From Ciona savignyi (taxonomy: Eukaryota > Chordata > Ascidiacea > Phlebobranchia > Cionidae), in contig CH002814.1 of the NCBI GenBank assembly GCA_000149265.1, positions 318,975 through 382,974 on the forward strand: DNA of 64,000 nucleotides, given 5' to 3'. The notes beneath the pieces are model-generated. The model had not been told where the DNA came from and made no database searches. It saw nothing but the letters and a program-made list of their open reading frames with translations. The translations under genes and the position numbers were made by a program. Position 1 is the stretch's first letter; every line of letters starts with the position of its first letter. Below are positions 24,226 to 34,434 of this stretch, piece by piece.

Positions 24226-27200
24226 TCAGTTGTGGCCGGTGGAGCCGAATCCTCCTTCACCTCTCTCCGTCTTCTCCAATGTCTATAAATTTTAACATAA
24301 ACCAATTAAACCAGGCAACATACGGACACGTCCGGCCCGTAAAGAGATTTTAACCAGCCAATAGAGTATAGACTATCTAACCATACGCTGTAATTAAGAT
24401 ATTGAATACTATTCATGTAATAATCCGGCCCACCAAGGACTTTATTTTCCCACATCTGGCCCACCGACTAGAGAAGGTGCCCACCTCTGATTTAAACCAT
24501 ACAGTTCAAAGGCATACAATTTCTACTTCATACCTCAAGTTCTTGTAATTCTGGCAAGAATATTTGTTCACAAATCAACTGTGCAATTCTGTGCCCTTTT
24601 TTGACTGAAAGTGAAATTAGCATAATATATAAAATATGGCTTTTTATTGCAGATAGTGTACTATCCCTAAGAGCTAAATAGTTTCATCAATCATTTTTTT
24701 ATTGGACACACGATCACTAGTTCTGGGTATTACAGGCTAAGGAATAACATGATACATACATTACCATCTCACAGTTACAAGGCAAAATGGGAAAGATTTT
24801 TTTATATAGAGATAAGATAAAGATACATTCAAATCTTTACAATTGCTTAATTGAAAAAAATGGTTGTCTTATTTAATTGAAATAATCTTCAATAAAAAGT
24901 AATTTAACAATTTCAAAGAATTAAATCAGCTAACGAATATAACTAAAGGACTTTACTAAAAATTATAGTTTATTTCCAGTCCTTAAGTTTATTGAATAAA
25001 CTCAAGTTAGATGGTTGAAGAATAAAATATAAGAACCTTCAAAATCGCTGCCGTTGAAATTAAACAAAATGACATCCACGTCTCCCCGGTAATCTTGGTC
25101 AATAACTCCAGCGCCAACATCGATGAAATGATCGAGTGTCAGACTTGACCGTGGAGCCACTCGCCCATAACAACCATCTGGTAAATGGATTTGAATATCG
25201 GTCTTGATCAATTGTTTACCTCCCGCTGGGACAGTTGCATCGCATGCACTAGTAAAAATATGTTTATTAAGATTTATCTAAGGTTGCTGTTTTTTATCTT
25301 CTGAATTATAAACATCGGCAATCTGCCGTCAGCCAATTTGGTGTTGAATGATATGCCATCTGTGGAAGTTGGAACATGCTAACACAGTTATTCTTAGTGC
25401 AACCGGTTAGTCTGGTGGTTAAGTGCGACTCCTTTTAACTGAAAGGTTGCAGGTTTGAAACTGGTCGCTAGCTAGTCGGTTGTGTCCTTGGGCAAGGTAC
25501 TTAATGGACATTGCCTGAACCCATCAGATTAAAGGTTTCTAGCAAATTGAAGGAACATGTCTATCATACACAACACACCGCAATATCTCCGGTAACCCAA
25601 CGGTGGGAGCGAGGTAATCTGACGATTGTCCGTGTGTTAACCCCCTTGGTTTTCTCATTTACATTTTATTTATAAACATGAATATCATATCTATATAGAT
25701 GGCGTACATAACCAATTAACCTATATGGAAAGTATGTCACTTTTCGCCGAGATCTCGAGTGTGCACGCACTAAATATTTAAGTGGGCTGTGTGCAAACGT
25801 CCAAGAGTGCACACTTCAAGTGTGCACACAATCTTCTTTCAATTACTGTTTTGTCAAAATCTTAAACAAACCAATTATGCTATCCTAAATCTATTGTATC
25901 CGTCAGCTAATATATTCATCTACACTACATAACATAGGGTATGCTACTTAACAAAAAATGTACTGACAGTAAATTACCCGAAGTCCAGAGGTAGGTTTAC
26001 AGGTTTGTTGGAAATTATACGATGTTTATGTTTAAAGCATAAGGCCGGGTCAACACACACGCTCACGAGCCGGCGCACCGTTGGTTTGTTTCTCATATAA
26101 GCTGGCTCCCAAGCATACGCTCAGTATAAAGAAACAACTACCTATCCACCAGCTCGCAACGTGTGTGAAATTAATCTACCCAAGTGTGGAAAGACGGAGG
26201 GAAATAAAACTCGAGTGTACAGCTGCCGTACTTTCCTTACTGGTCAATTAAGACCTTTATGCGCGATGGGTTGCCGTTCCTCTTATGTCAGTGACGAAAA
26301 TACTTCGTCCCGCTCAAAAAATACACCGTCCCGCTGATGTTAGTGACAAAAATACTTCATCCCGCTTAAGAAATACCTCGTCCCTCTCATGTTAGTGACG
26401 AAAATACTTCGTCCTGCCCAAGAAAGATCCCGTCCCGCTCATGATAGTGACAAAAATACTCCGTCCCGCTCAAGAAATACCCCGTCCCGCTCATGATACA
26501 CCCCGTCCCGCTCATGTTAGTGACGAAAATACTTCGTCCCGCTCAAGAAATACCCCGTCCCGCTCATGATATACCCCGTCCCGCTCATGTTAGTGACGAA
26601 AATACTTCATCCCGCTCAAGAAATACCCCGTCCCGCTCATGATATACCCCGTCCCGCTCATGTTAGTGACGAAAATACTTCGTCCCGCTCATAAAATAAC
26701 CCGTCCCGCTCATGTTAGTAACGAAAATACTTCTTCCCACTCAAGAAATACCCCGTCCCGCTCATGTTGGTGACGAAAATACTTCGTCCCGCTCATGTTA
26801 GTGACAAAAAAAACTTCGTCCCGCTCATAAAATAACCCGTCCCTCTCATGATAGTGACGAAAATACTTCGTCCCGCTCAAGAAATACCCCGTCCCGCTCA
26901 TGTTAGTGACGAAAATACTTTATCCCGCTCAAGAAATACCCCGTCCCGCTCATGATAGTGACGAAAATACTTCATCCCGCTCAAGAAATACCCCGTCCCT
27001 TCCATAATAGTGACGAAAATACTTCATCCCGCTCAAGAAATACCCCGTCCCGCTCATGATAGTGACGAAAATACTTCGTCCCGCTCAAGAAATACCCCGT
27101 CCCTCTTATGATAGTGACGAAAATACTTCATCCCGCTCGAGAAATACCCCGTCCCTCTCATGTTAGTGGCGAAAATACTTCGTCCCGCTCAAGAAATACC

Positions 27201-30200
27201 CCGTCCCGCTCATGATAGTGACGAAAATACTTCGTCCCGCTCAAGAAATACCCCGTCCCTCTTATGATAGTGACGAAAATACTTCATCCCGCTCGAGAAA
27301 TACCCCGTCCCTCTCATGTTAGTGGCGAAAATACTTCGTCCCGCTCAAGAAATACCCCGTCCCGCTCATGTTGGTGACGAAAATACTTCGTCCCGCTCAA
27401 GAAATACCCCGTCCCTCTCATGTAAGTGACGAAAATACTTCGTCCCGCTCAAAAAATCACTGTCCCGCAGAATAGTGTGTTGTCCCGCCCCGCTGTCCCG
27501 CAGAATAATGTGTTGTCCCGCCCCGCTCATCCCGCCCTGCTGTCCCGCAGATTAGTGAGGCCCGTTGTGATGAGTAGTATTGGCTCAAAATATTTAAGTA
27601 AAATTTTGAAGGGTTTTGAGTTTTAGGTTGCAGATCAAAACTTCAATTTTAACTTGTGAAAAAATCTTAAGACTTCCTATGTCAGGATTTTGAGTGACAG
27701 CCGTTTTTGTGACCAGTTTGGGGAGATGAGGAGAATAATCAGTTGAACGCCTCCCAAAATGAGAGTGATCATGTATATGACTTTAACTTTAATAAAAATG
27801 CTCACCTGTACAAATCATATCCAGCCGCAAGTGCAGTACCCCTAGTTGGTGTAGTTGCGTTCGCAGTTGTTTTTTAAATTTTAAAACTGGATTATGAGCA
27901 ACTTTTTGGTTCTTTTGTAATTGAACAGAAAAATTTTCTACGTTTTCAGCATAAACTGACATCTTAAAATGGCTATTTTCAGTATAAACTGACATCTTAA
28001 AATCAGGTAGTGGCGCTGGAAAAATAGGAACGCACTAAAAGGTTGACTGGCTGACCGGGCTGAAAAGCCTGACTTCGAAAAAGTGTTGCCGAACAAAAAC
28101 AAAAATTTAATTTGAAAAGAACATATATTAGTTTACAATTGTGCCATGTTTAATTGTTTAATTTTAATATTACGTGATGCCGAAAGGGCGGACTTCAATA
28201 TTATGCGACTTTGAAAGCCCTTTCAAATCGCATAATAACAAAGTCAGCCGTTTCAAAATCGCAGAATATTAAAGTCAGCCCTTGGAACATCGCATACTAA
28301 CGTCCAGCCCTTTCAACATCGCATAATAACAAAGTCCCTTTCAAATCGCATAATAATAAAGTCAGCCCTTGCAACATCGCATAATATTAAAGTCAGCCTT
28401 TTCAAAATCGCATAATAACGAAGTCAGCCCCTTCAAATCGCATAATAACAAAGTCAGCCCTTCAAAATCGCATAATAACGAAGTCAGCCCTTGCAACATC
28501 GCATAATAACGAAGTCAGCCCTTTCAACGTCGCATAATAACGAAGTCAGCCCTTTTAACATCGCATAATAACGAAGTCAGCCCTTTCAACATCGCATAAT
28601 AACGAAGTCAGCCTTTCAACATCGCATAATATTAAAGTCAGCCCTTGCAACATCGCATAATATTAAAGTCAGCCCTTTCAAAATCGCATAATATTAAAGT
28701 CAGCCCTTGCAACATCGCATAATATTAAAGTCAGCCCTTTCAAAATCGCATAATAACGAAGTCAGCCCTTTCAAATGGCATAATAAAGAAGTCAGTCCTT
28801 TCAAAATCGCAGAATATTAAAGTCAGCCCTTTCAACATCGCATAATAACAAAGTCAGCCATTTCAACATCGCATAATAACGAAGTCAGCCCTTTTAAAAT
28901 CGCATAATAACGAAGTCAGCCCTTTTAAAATCGCATAATAACGAAGTCAGCCCTTTTAAAATCGCATAATAACGAAGTCAGCCCTTTCAAAATCGCAGAA
29001 TATTAAAGTCAGCCCTTTCAACATCGCATAATAACGAAGTCAGCCTTTTTAAAATCGCATAATAACGAAGTCAGCCCTTTCAACATCGCATAATAACAAA
29101 GTCAGCCCTTTCAACATCGCATAATAACGAAGTCAGCCCTTTTAAAATCGCATAATACTAGAGAGTGTGAACCACGTGTTTAACCACCACTATTTGTAAA
29201 ACACATGTCGTATGCCATATACTTATGCTACAGGGTCCCTAACCACAATTTGTATTTTATACACCGAGTATGTACTTTGTTTCTGCAAGCATAAACGCAT
29301 AGGTCCCATAGTTATTAGACCAAACTTCTTTTCCATGTGTAGTTGAGAAAAGAATAAACGTCTTAAATTTACGAACATTTCACCACAAATGTTTTAAATT
29401 AAAGCTTGTTTTCTAGCGTGGTGGTAAAATAAAGCTAAATTTCCAAAATAGCCCGATTTCATGCTTTCAGGGAATTCCTATGGAATTAGTAAAGAGGTTT
29501 CTGTTTTTACATATGTTGGTCATGTTATGTAACAATTCTTAAAGTTTTATTTAGTTTTGTCGACTCCTTGTTGGATATGTCAGTGCGATATAGCATGCCT
29601 GTCACAATCACAATTCAAGAACATATTTTCGTTTTTAAGGGAATTAACCTAAGTAAATGTTTTCTTTGTTTTAATTAATTGACTCAGAGTGTTTAATGGT
29701 CCAACATTTCACCAAATCTGATTAAAATTAGAGCAGCCGTTGAAGCGCTATACCCCAAAAAGATAATTTATTAGAAAAAAACGTTTTGGTTTTTAACGTC
29801 TAAGGGAAATTCCCATGGATTCATTACCCAACATTATAGTTTCTGCATATCCAGACCATGTTCTCTTACAAATGTCAAATTTTTATTGCCATTCCATTAC
29901 TTTTAGTGTGTTGTCCCGCCCCGCTCATTTTCCCATGGATTCATTACCCAACATTATAGTTTCTGCATATCCAGACCATGTTCTCTTACAAATGTCAAAT
30001 TTTTATTGCCATTCCATTACTTTTTCTGGTAGATGTCGGGGCGCTATGCCATGCATGTTGCTATCATGATTTGAGGAAAAAATCTTAGTTTTTAGGGTAT
30101 TACATTAGGTAATCTTTTTTATTTGTTTTAAGTGTTAAATCAGTCACTATTGCACTTACATTCTACCAAATCTGATTAAAATTAAAATCTCTGTTCAAGC

Positions 30201-33200
30201 GCTATCCCGTGAAAAGCTATTTTTTCAGAAAAAATACCGTTTTGGTTTTTAAGGTCTCAGGGGAATTTTCCTAAATTCATCACCCACAATTTTTATTTCT
30301 GCATATCTAGACCAAGTTGTCTAACAAATATCAAATTTTATTTGCGATTCAATTACTTCTTTTGGTAAATGTCGGGGTGAAATGGCATGCTTGTCACAAT
30401 TCTGATTTAAGAACAAAATCCTATTTTTTTGGGTATTTCCCAAGGGATTTTTTTTATTTTCTTTAGGTGTTAAATAGGAGACTTATTACTTACATTTCAA
30501 AAAATCTGATTAAAATTGGAGCAGCTGTTCAAGCGCTATGCCCGAAAAAGCTAAAAAAATTAGAAAAAAATACCGTTTAGGTTTTTAACGTATCAAGGGA
30601 ATTCTCCTGGATTTATTACCCAAACTTTTAGTTTGTGCATATCTACACCATGTGGTCTAACAAATGACGAAGTTTTATTGGGATTCTATTATCCCTTCTG
30701 TTAGATGTCGGAGCCACAATCCATGCCTGTCACAATCTTGCTTTAGAAACATATCTTCATTTTTAGGGTATTTCCCTAGGTAAATATTTTGTTTCTTCTA
30801 ATTGGTAACGCAGTGGCTAACACACTACTATTTTACCAAATTTGATCAAAATTGGAGCAGCCGTTCATGCGCTATGCACAAAAAAGCAAAAATTTTTGAA
30901 AAAAATACCGTTTCGGTTTTTCACCTCCCAGGGGAATTCCCCTAGGTATATTACCCAAAATTTCGGTTTCTGCTCATCTAGACCATGTGGTCTAACAAAT
31001 GACTAAGTTTCATTGCAATTCCATTATCCCTTCTGTTAGATGTTGGACCGACTGAATCGCGTCGGAATAACTGCGCGATGCGATTAATAGACTGTCCGTT
31101 TTCCTTTGTTCTTGTCAACTAGTTCTTTCGGTGTCGACTCTGCGACGAAGCAGTCTAGGCCGGGAACTCAAGGACGTTCCCGGCCGCGAATTCGAGCTGG
31201 TAAGCCGACCGAACTGATGCGTTGTTCCCCTCTCTACTCGTACTTGGTTCTGCTTTTTGGTGAACCCCGTTCGTTCTTATCTCTCCCACTCAAAATCCCG
31301 TCAGATGAAGAAGTCGACGACGCGATTTCCTCGTTGCACATGAACAGGCCTCAGGCATCTCATGACGAATACGTCATAATGATCTCCGGTCAGGCTTCGC
31401 ACGCGATCAAACAACACCGACCATTCTGACGCCATAATGCCCTCATCGTGATTCTGCAGTTTCCCAGTGGATGACGTCAATCTTATCGCGGATGTTTGAA
31501 TTGTAGTGAATATAAAGCGACTCCGCTGCATTACCCACCACAAATCGTCCTATTCTAGTTGGTATAGTTTATATAATCTTTGTTTTTGTGTACATTCTTT
31601 TAAAAAGTAATGGGTTCCCGATTTACCAATCCAAACTTGATATTTATATTTTCTGCATAATATGAATAGGTTGTCTTGTTACTTTTTTTCGATATATATT
31701 ATAAAAGTGTACAAGGTTAGTTTAGCAGACCTATCCACCCCGCTCATGTTAGTGACGAAAATACTTTATCCCGCTCAAGAAATACCCCGTCCCGCTCATG
31801 ATAGTGACGAAAATACTTCATCCCGCTCAAGAAATACCCCGTCCCGCTCATGATAGTGACGAAAATATTTCATCTCGCTCAAGAAATACCCCGTCCCTCT
31901 CATGATAGTGACGAAAATACTTCGTCCCGCTCAAGAAATACCCCGACCCGCTCATGATAGTTACGAAAATACTTCGTCCCGCTCAAGAAATACCCCGTCC
32001 CGCTCATGTTAGTGACGAAAATACTTCGTCCCGCTCAAGAAATACCCCGTCCCGCGCATGTTAGTGACAAAAATACTTCGTCCCGCTCAAGAAATACCCC
32101 GTCCCGCTCATGTTAGTGACGAAAATACTTCATCCCGCTCGAGAAATACCCCGTCCCGCTCATGTTAGTGACGAAAATACTTTATCCCGCTCGAGAAATA
32201 CCCCGTCCCGCTCATGTTAGTGACGAAAATACTTCATCCCGCTCGAGAAATACCCCGTCCCTCTCATGCTAGTGGCGAAAATACTTCGTCCCGCTCAAGA
32301 AATACCCCGTCCCGCTCATGTTGGTGACGAAAATACCTTGTCCCGCTCAAGAAATACCCCGTCCCTCTCATGTAAGTGACGAAAATACTTCATCCCGCTC
32401 AAGAAATACCCCGTCCCGCTCATGATAGTGACGAAAATATTTCATCTCGCTCAAGAAATACCCCGTCCCTCTCATGATAGTGACAAAAATACTTCGTCCC
32501 GCTCAAGAAATACCCCGTCCCGCTCATGTTAGTGACGAAAATACTTCATCCCGCTCGAGAAATACCCCGTCCCGCTCATGTTAGTGACGAAAATACTTCA
32601 TCCCGCTCGAGAAATACCCCGTCCCGCTCATGTTAGTGACGAAAATACTTCATCCCGCTCGAGAAATACCCCGTCCCTCTCATGTAAGTGGCGAAAATAC
32701 TTCGTCCCGCTCAAGAAATACCCCGTCCCGCTCATGTTGGTGACGAAAATACTTCGTCCCGCTCAAGAAATACCCCGTCCCGCTCATGTTGGTGACGAAA
32801 ATACTTCGTCCCGCTCAAGAAATACCCCGTCCCTCTCATGTAAGTGACGAAAATACTTCGTCCCGCTCAAAAAATAACCGTCCCGCAGAATAGTGTGTTG
32901 TCCCGCCCCGCTGTCCCGCAGAATAGTGTGTTGTCCCGCCCCGCTCATCCCGCCCTGCTGTCCCGCAGATTAGTGAGGCCCGTTGTGATGAGTAGTATTG
33001 GCTCAAAATATTTAAGTAAAATTTTGAAGGGTTTTGAGTTTTAGGTTGCAGATCAAAACTTCAATTTTAAATTGTGAAAAAATCTTAAGACTTCCTATGT
33101 CAGGATTTTGAGTGACAGCCGTTTTTGTGACCAGTTTGGGAAGATGATGAGAATAATCAGTTGAACGCCTCCCAAAATGAGAGTGATCATGTATATGACT

Positions 33201-33414
33201 TTAACTTTAATAAAAATGCTCACCTGTACAAATCATATCCAGCCGCAAGTGCAGTACCCCTAGTTGGTGTAGTTGCGTTCGCAGTTGTTTTTTTAAATTT
33301 TAAAACTGGATTATGAGCAACTTTTTGGTTCTTTTGTAATTGAACAGAAAAATTTTCTACGTTTTCAGCATAAACTGACATCTTAAAATGGCTATTTTCA
33401 GTATAAACTGACAT
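24226..33414 (-). CDS. DUT: dUTPase (deoxyuridine triphosphatase)
   Basis: Hydrolyses dUTP to dUMP and pyrophosphate, keeping uracil out of DNA; usually a homotrimer. Coding exons on the minus strand: 33414-33224, 25248-25037, 24604-24534 and 24282-24226, giving 176 residues with all junctions GT-AG and in frame. All five family motifs are present: I AAGYDLYSA (57-65), [11 protein letters not shown] (92-100), [18 protein letters not shown] (105-119, catalytic Asp107 in FIDVG), [10 protein letters not shown] (138-145) and [11 protein letters not shown] (165-174). The exon 1/2 join restores Ser64 within motif I. The N-terminus begins with a doubled MSVYTEN/MSVYAEN peptide. Exon 1 is duplicated; this model uses the intact distal copy, which makes intron 1 about 8 kb and filled with minisatellites. 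A good acceptor (TATTTTTCCAG) lies at 33435, about 20 bases before the ATG, suggesting an upstream untranslated exon or spliced leader. If transcription starts at the near copy, the frame would be lost. Confidence 0.92.
24312..24489. mobile_element. hAT-type element, short copy (dUTPase intron 3)
   Basis: Starts CAGGCAACATACGG and ends with GGTGCCCACCTCTG, like the 22249-22977 element but internally deleted. The flanks AATTAAAC and ATTTAAAC look like an 8-bp target duplication with one change. Confidence 0.8.
25400..25695 (+). repeat. SINE, near full length (dUTPase intron 1)
   Basis: The head CAACCGGTTAGTCTGGTGG, the full body and a tail ATATCATATC are present. Confidence 0.82.
26283..27450. 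repeat. 52-bp minisatellite, array 1 (about 22 units)
   Basis: Each unit is two 26-bp half-repeats sharing GTCCCGCTCA: one ends with a TGTTAGTGACGAAAATACTTC-like segment, the other with AGAAATACCCC. Variants at single sites (ATGATAG or ATGTTAG; CTCAAG or CTCGAG) are arranged in higher-order runs. 52 is not a multiple of 3, so open frames inside it are incidental. It lies in dUTPase intron 1. Confidence 0.95.
27806..28015 (-). pseudogene. dUTPase exon 1, duplicate copy with frameshift
   Basis: Nearly identical to the exon at 33224-33434, including the upstream acceptor, the ATG at 27995 and the donor. It has six instead of seven T residues in a homopolymer near 27870, so the frame shifts just before motif I and the reading continues to an unrelated end. 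It is nearer to exon 2 than the intact copy. Either it is a dead duplicate or the missing base is a sequencing error. Confidence 0.85.
28185..29156. repeat. 31-bp minisatellite, array 1 (about 31 units)
   Basis: The unit is about GCATAATAACGAAGTCAGCC followed by CTTTCAAAATC. Common variants replace AATAACGAAG with AATATTAAAG. At the left end (28185-28250) a unit is inverted, giving a hairpin-forming sequence. The array starts about 190 bases upstream of the dUTPase ATG at 27995. Confidence 0.95.
29157..31046 (+). repeat. 335-bp-unit repeat family, copy 2
   Basis: Begins ACTAGAGAGTGTGAACCACG directly against the 31-bp array. Unit landmarks GATGTCGGGGCG or variants at about 30030, 30367, 30702 and 31037 give spacings of 335-337. 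A 120-bp internal duplication (29811-30024) is specific to this copy. The palindrome GGGGAATTCCCC is at 30931-30942. Confidence 0.85.
29811..30024. repeat. Local 120-bp duplication with inserted filler
   Basis: 94 bases (29811-29904) repeat at 29931-30024, separated by a 24-base segment (29905-29928) identical to part of the CCCGC spacer at 32925-32948. Not present in the duplicate at 35.1 kb. Confidence 0.9.
31040..31540. promoter_or_regulatory. CpG-rich block with CRE and TATA, copy 1
   Basis: CpG is far denser than in the flanks. TGACGTCA (31472-31479) is followed 32 bases on by TATAAAG (31511-31517) on the plus strand, an arrangement like a core promoter. The minus-strand side faces dUTPase exon 1. 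Open frames here (plus, 31106-31429; minus, 31301-31543) have no recognisable domain. A promoter role is inference. Confidence 0.4.
31738..32868. repeat. 52-bp minisatellite, array 2 (about 22 units)
   Basis: Same unit and variants as array 1, in the distal duplicate. It is followed by the same CCCGC spacer. Confidence 0.95.
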
Positions 33415-33591
33415 CTTAAAATCAGGTAGTGGCGCTGGAAAAATAGGAACGCACTAAAAGGTTGACTGGCTGACCGGGCTGAAAAGCCTGACTTCGAAAA
33501 AGTGTTGCCGAACAATAACAAAAATTTAAATTTGAAAAGAACATATTTTAGTTTACAATTGTGCCATGTTAAATTGTTTAATTTTAATATT

Positions 33592-34434
33592 GCGTGATGC
33601 CGAAAGGGCGGACTTTAATATTATGCGACTTTTAAAGGGCTGACTTTAATATTATTCGGTTTGAAAGGGCTGACCTTAATATTNNNNNNNNNNNNNNNNN
33701 NNNNNNNNNNNNNNNNNNNNNNNNNNNNNNNNNNNNNNNNNNNNNNNNNNNNNNNNNNNNNNNNNNNNNNNNNNNNNNNNNNNCTTAATATTATGCGATT
33801 TGGAAAGGGCTTATCGCATAATATTAAAGTCAGCCCTTTCAAAATCGCATAATAGTAAAGTCAGCCCCTTTCAAATTGGGCATAATATTAAAATCAGCCC
33901 TTTCAAAATCGCATAATAACAAAGGCAGCCGTTTCAAAATCGCAGAATATTAAAGTCAGCCCTTTCAAAATCGCATAATAACGAAGTCAGCCCCTTCAAA
34001 TCGCATAATAACAAAGTCAGCCCTTTAAAATCGCATAATAACGAAGTCAGCCCTTGCAACATCGCATACTAACGTCCAGCCCTTCAACGTCGCATAATAA
34101 CAAAGTCCCTTTCAAATCGCATAATAACAAAGTCAGCCCTTGCAACATCGCATAATATTAAAGTCAGCCCTTTCAAAATCGCATAATAACGAAGCCAGCC
34201 CTTTCAAAATCGCATAATAACGAAGTCAGCCCTTTCAACATCGCATAATAACAAAGTCAGCCCTTTCAAAATCGCAGTATATTAAAGTCAGCCCTTTCAA
34301 CATCGCATAATAACGAAGTCAGCCCTTTTAAAATCGCATAATAACGAAGTCAGCCCTTTCAACATCGCATAATAACAAAGTCAGCCCTTTCAACATCGCA
34401 TAATAACGAAGTCAGCCCTTTTAAAATCGCATAA
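33592..34434. repeat. 31-bp minisatellite, array 2, with inverted left part
   Basis: Units before the gap (33592-33683) and just after it (33784-33810) read in the opposite orientation to the rest, so the array contains a head-to-head inversion around 33810. The gap 33684-33783 interrupts it. Confidence 0.92.
33684..33783. other. Assembly gap (100 N)
   Basis: Exactly 100 N inside the inverted part of the 31-bp array; the true length is unknown. Confidence 0.99.

Larger units (their letters stand above)
26300..31729. repeat. Segmental tandem duplication, proximal copy
   Basis: The order of 52-bp array, CCCGC-rich spacer, dUTPase exon 1, 31-bp array, 335-bp-unit repeat and CpG-rich block matches 31741-36850 with few substitutions. 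The right edge is sharp at GTTTAGCAGA (31720-31729), after which the sequence jumps into the 52-bp array. The left edge is inside the array and cannot be fixed. Confidence 0.93.

Noticed and set aside
25002..25211. Separate 69-residue dUTPase-like gene starting at 25211
   Set aside because: The Met is internal to exon 2; the acceptor at 25249 and the exact restoration of motif I with exon 1 show it is part of the four-exon gene.
31180..31205. CGGCCGCGAATTCGAGCT looks like a cloning polylinker
   Set aside because: It occurs in both duplicates within natural-looking flanks that carry point differences, and no other vector sequence is present.
31106..31543. 107- and 80-residue open frames in the CpG-rich block
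   Set aside because: No recognisable domain, overlapping on opposite strands, and different lengths in the duplicate (stop and deletion differences), which speaks against selection for protein.
26710..32847. Open frames running through the 52-bp array
   Set aside because: They are by-products of a repeat unit that is not a multiple of three; no start context, no domain, and they change frame with each unit.
26283..34434. CRISPR-like appearance of the regular 52-bp and 31-bp arrays
   Set aside because: There are no unique spacers; the units are tandem and nearly identical throughout, and the setting is a eukaryotic intron.
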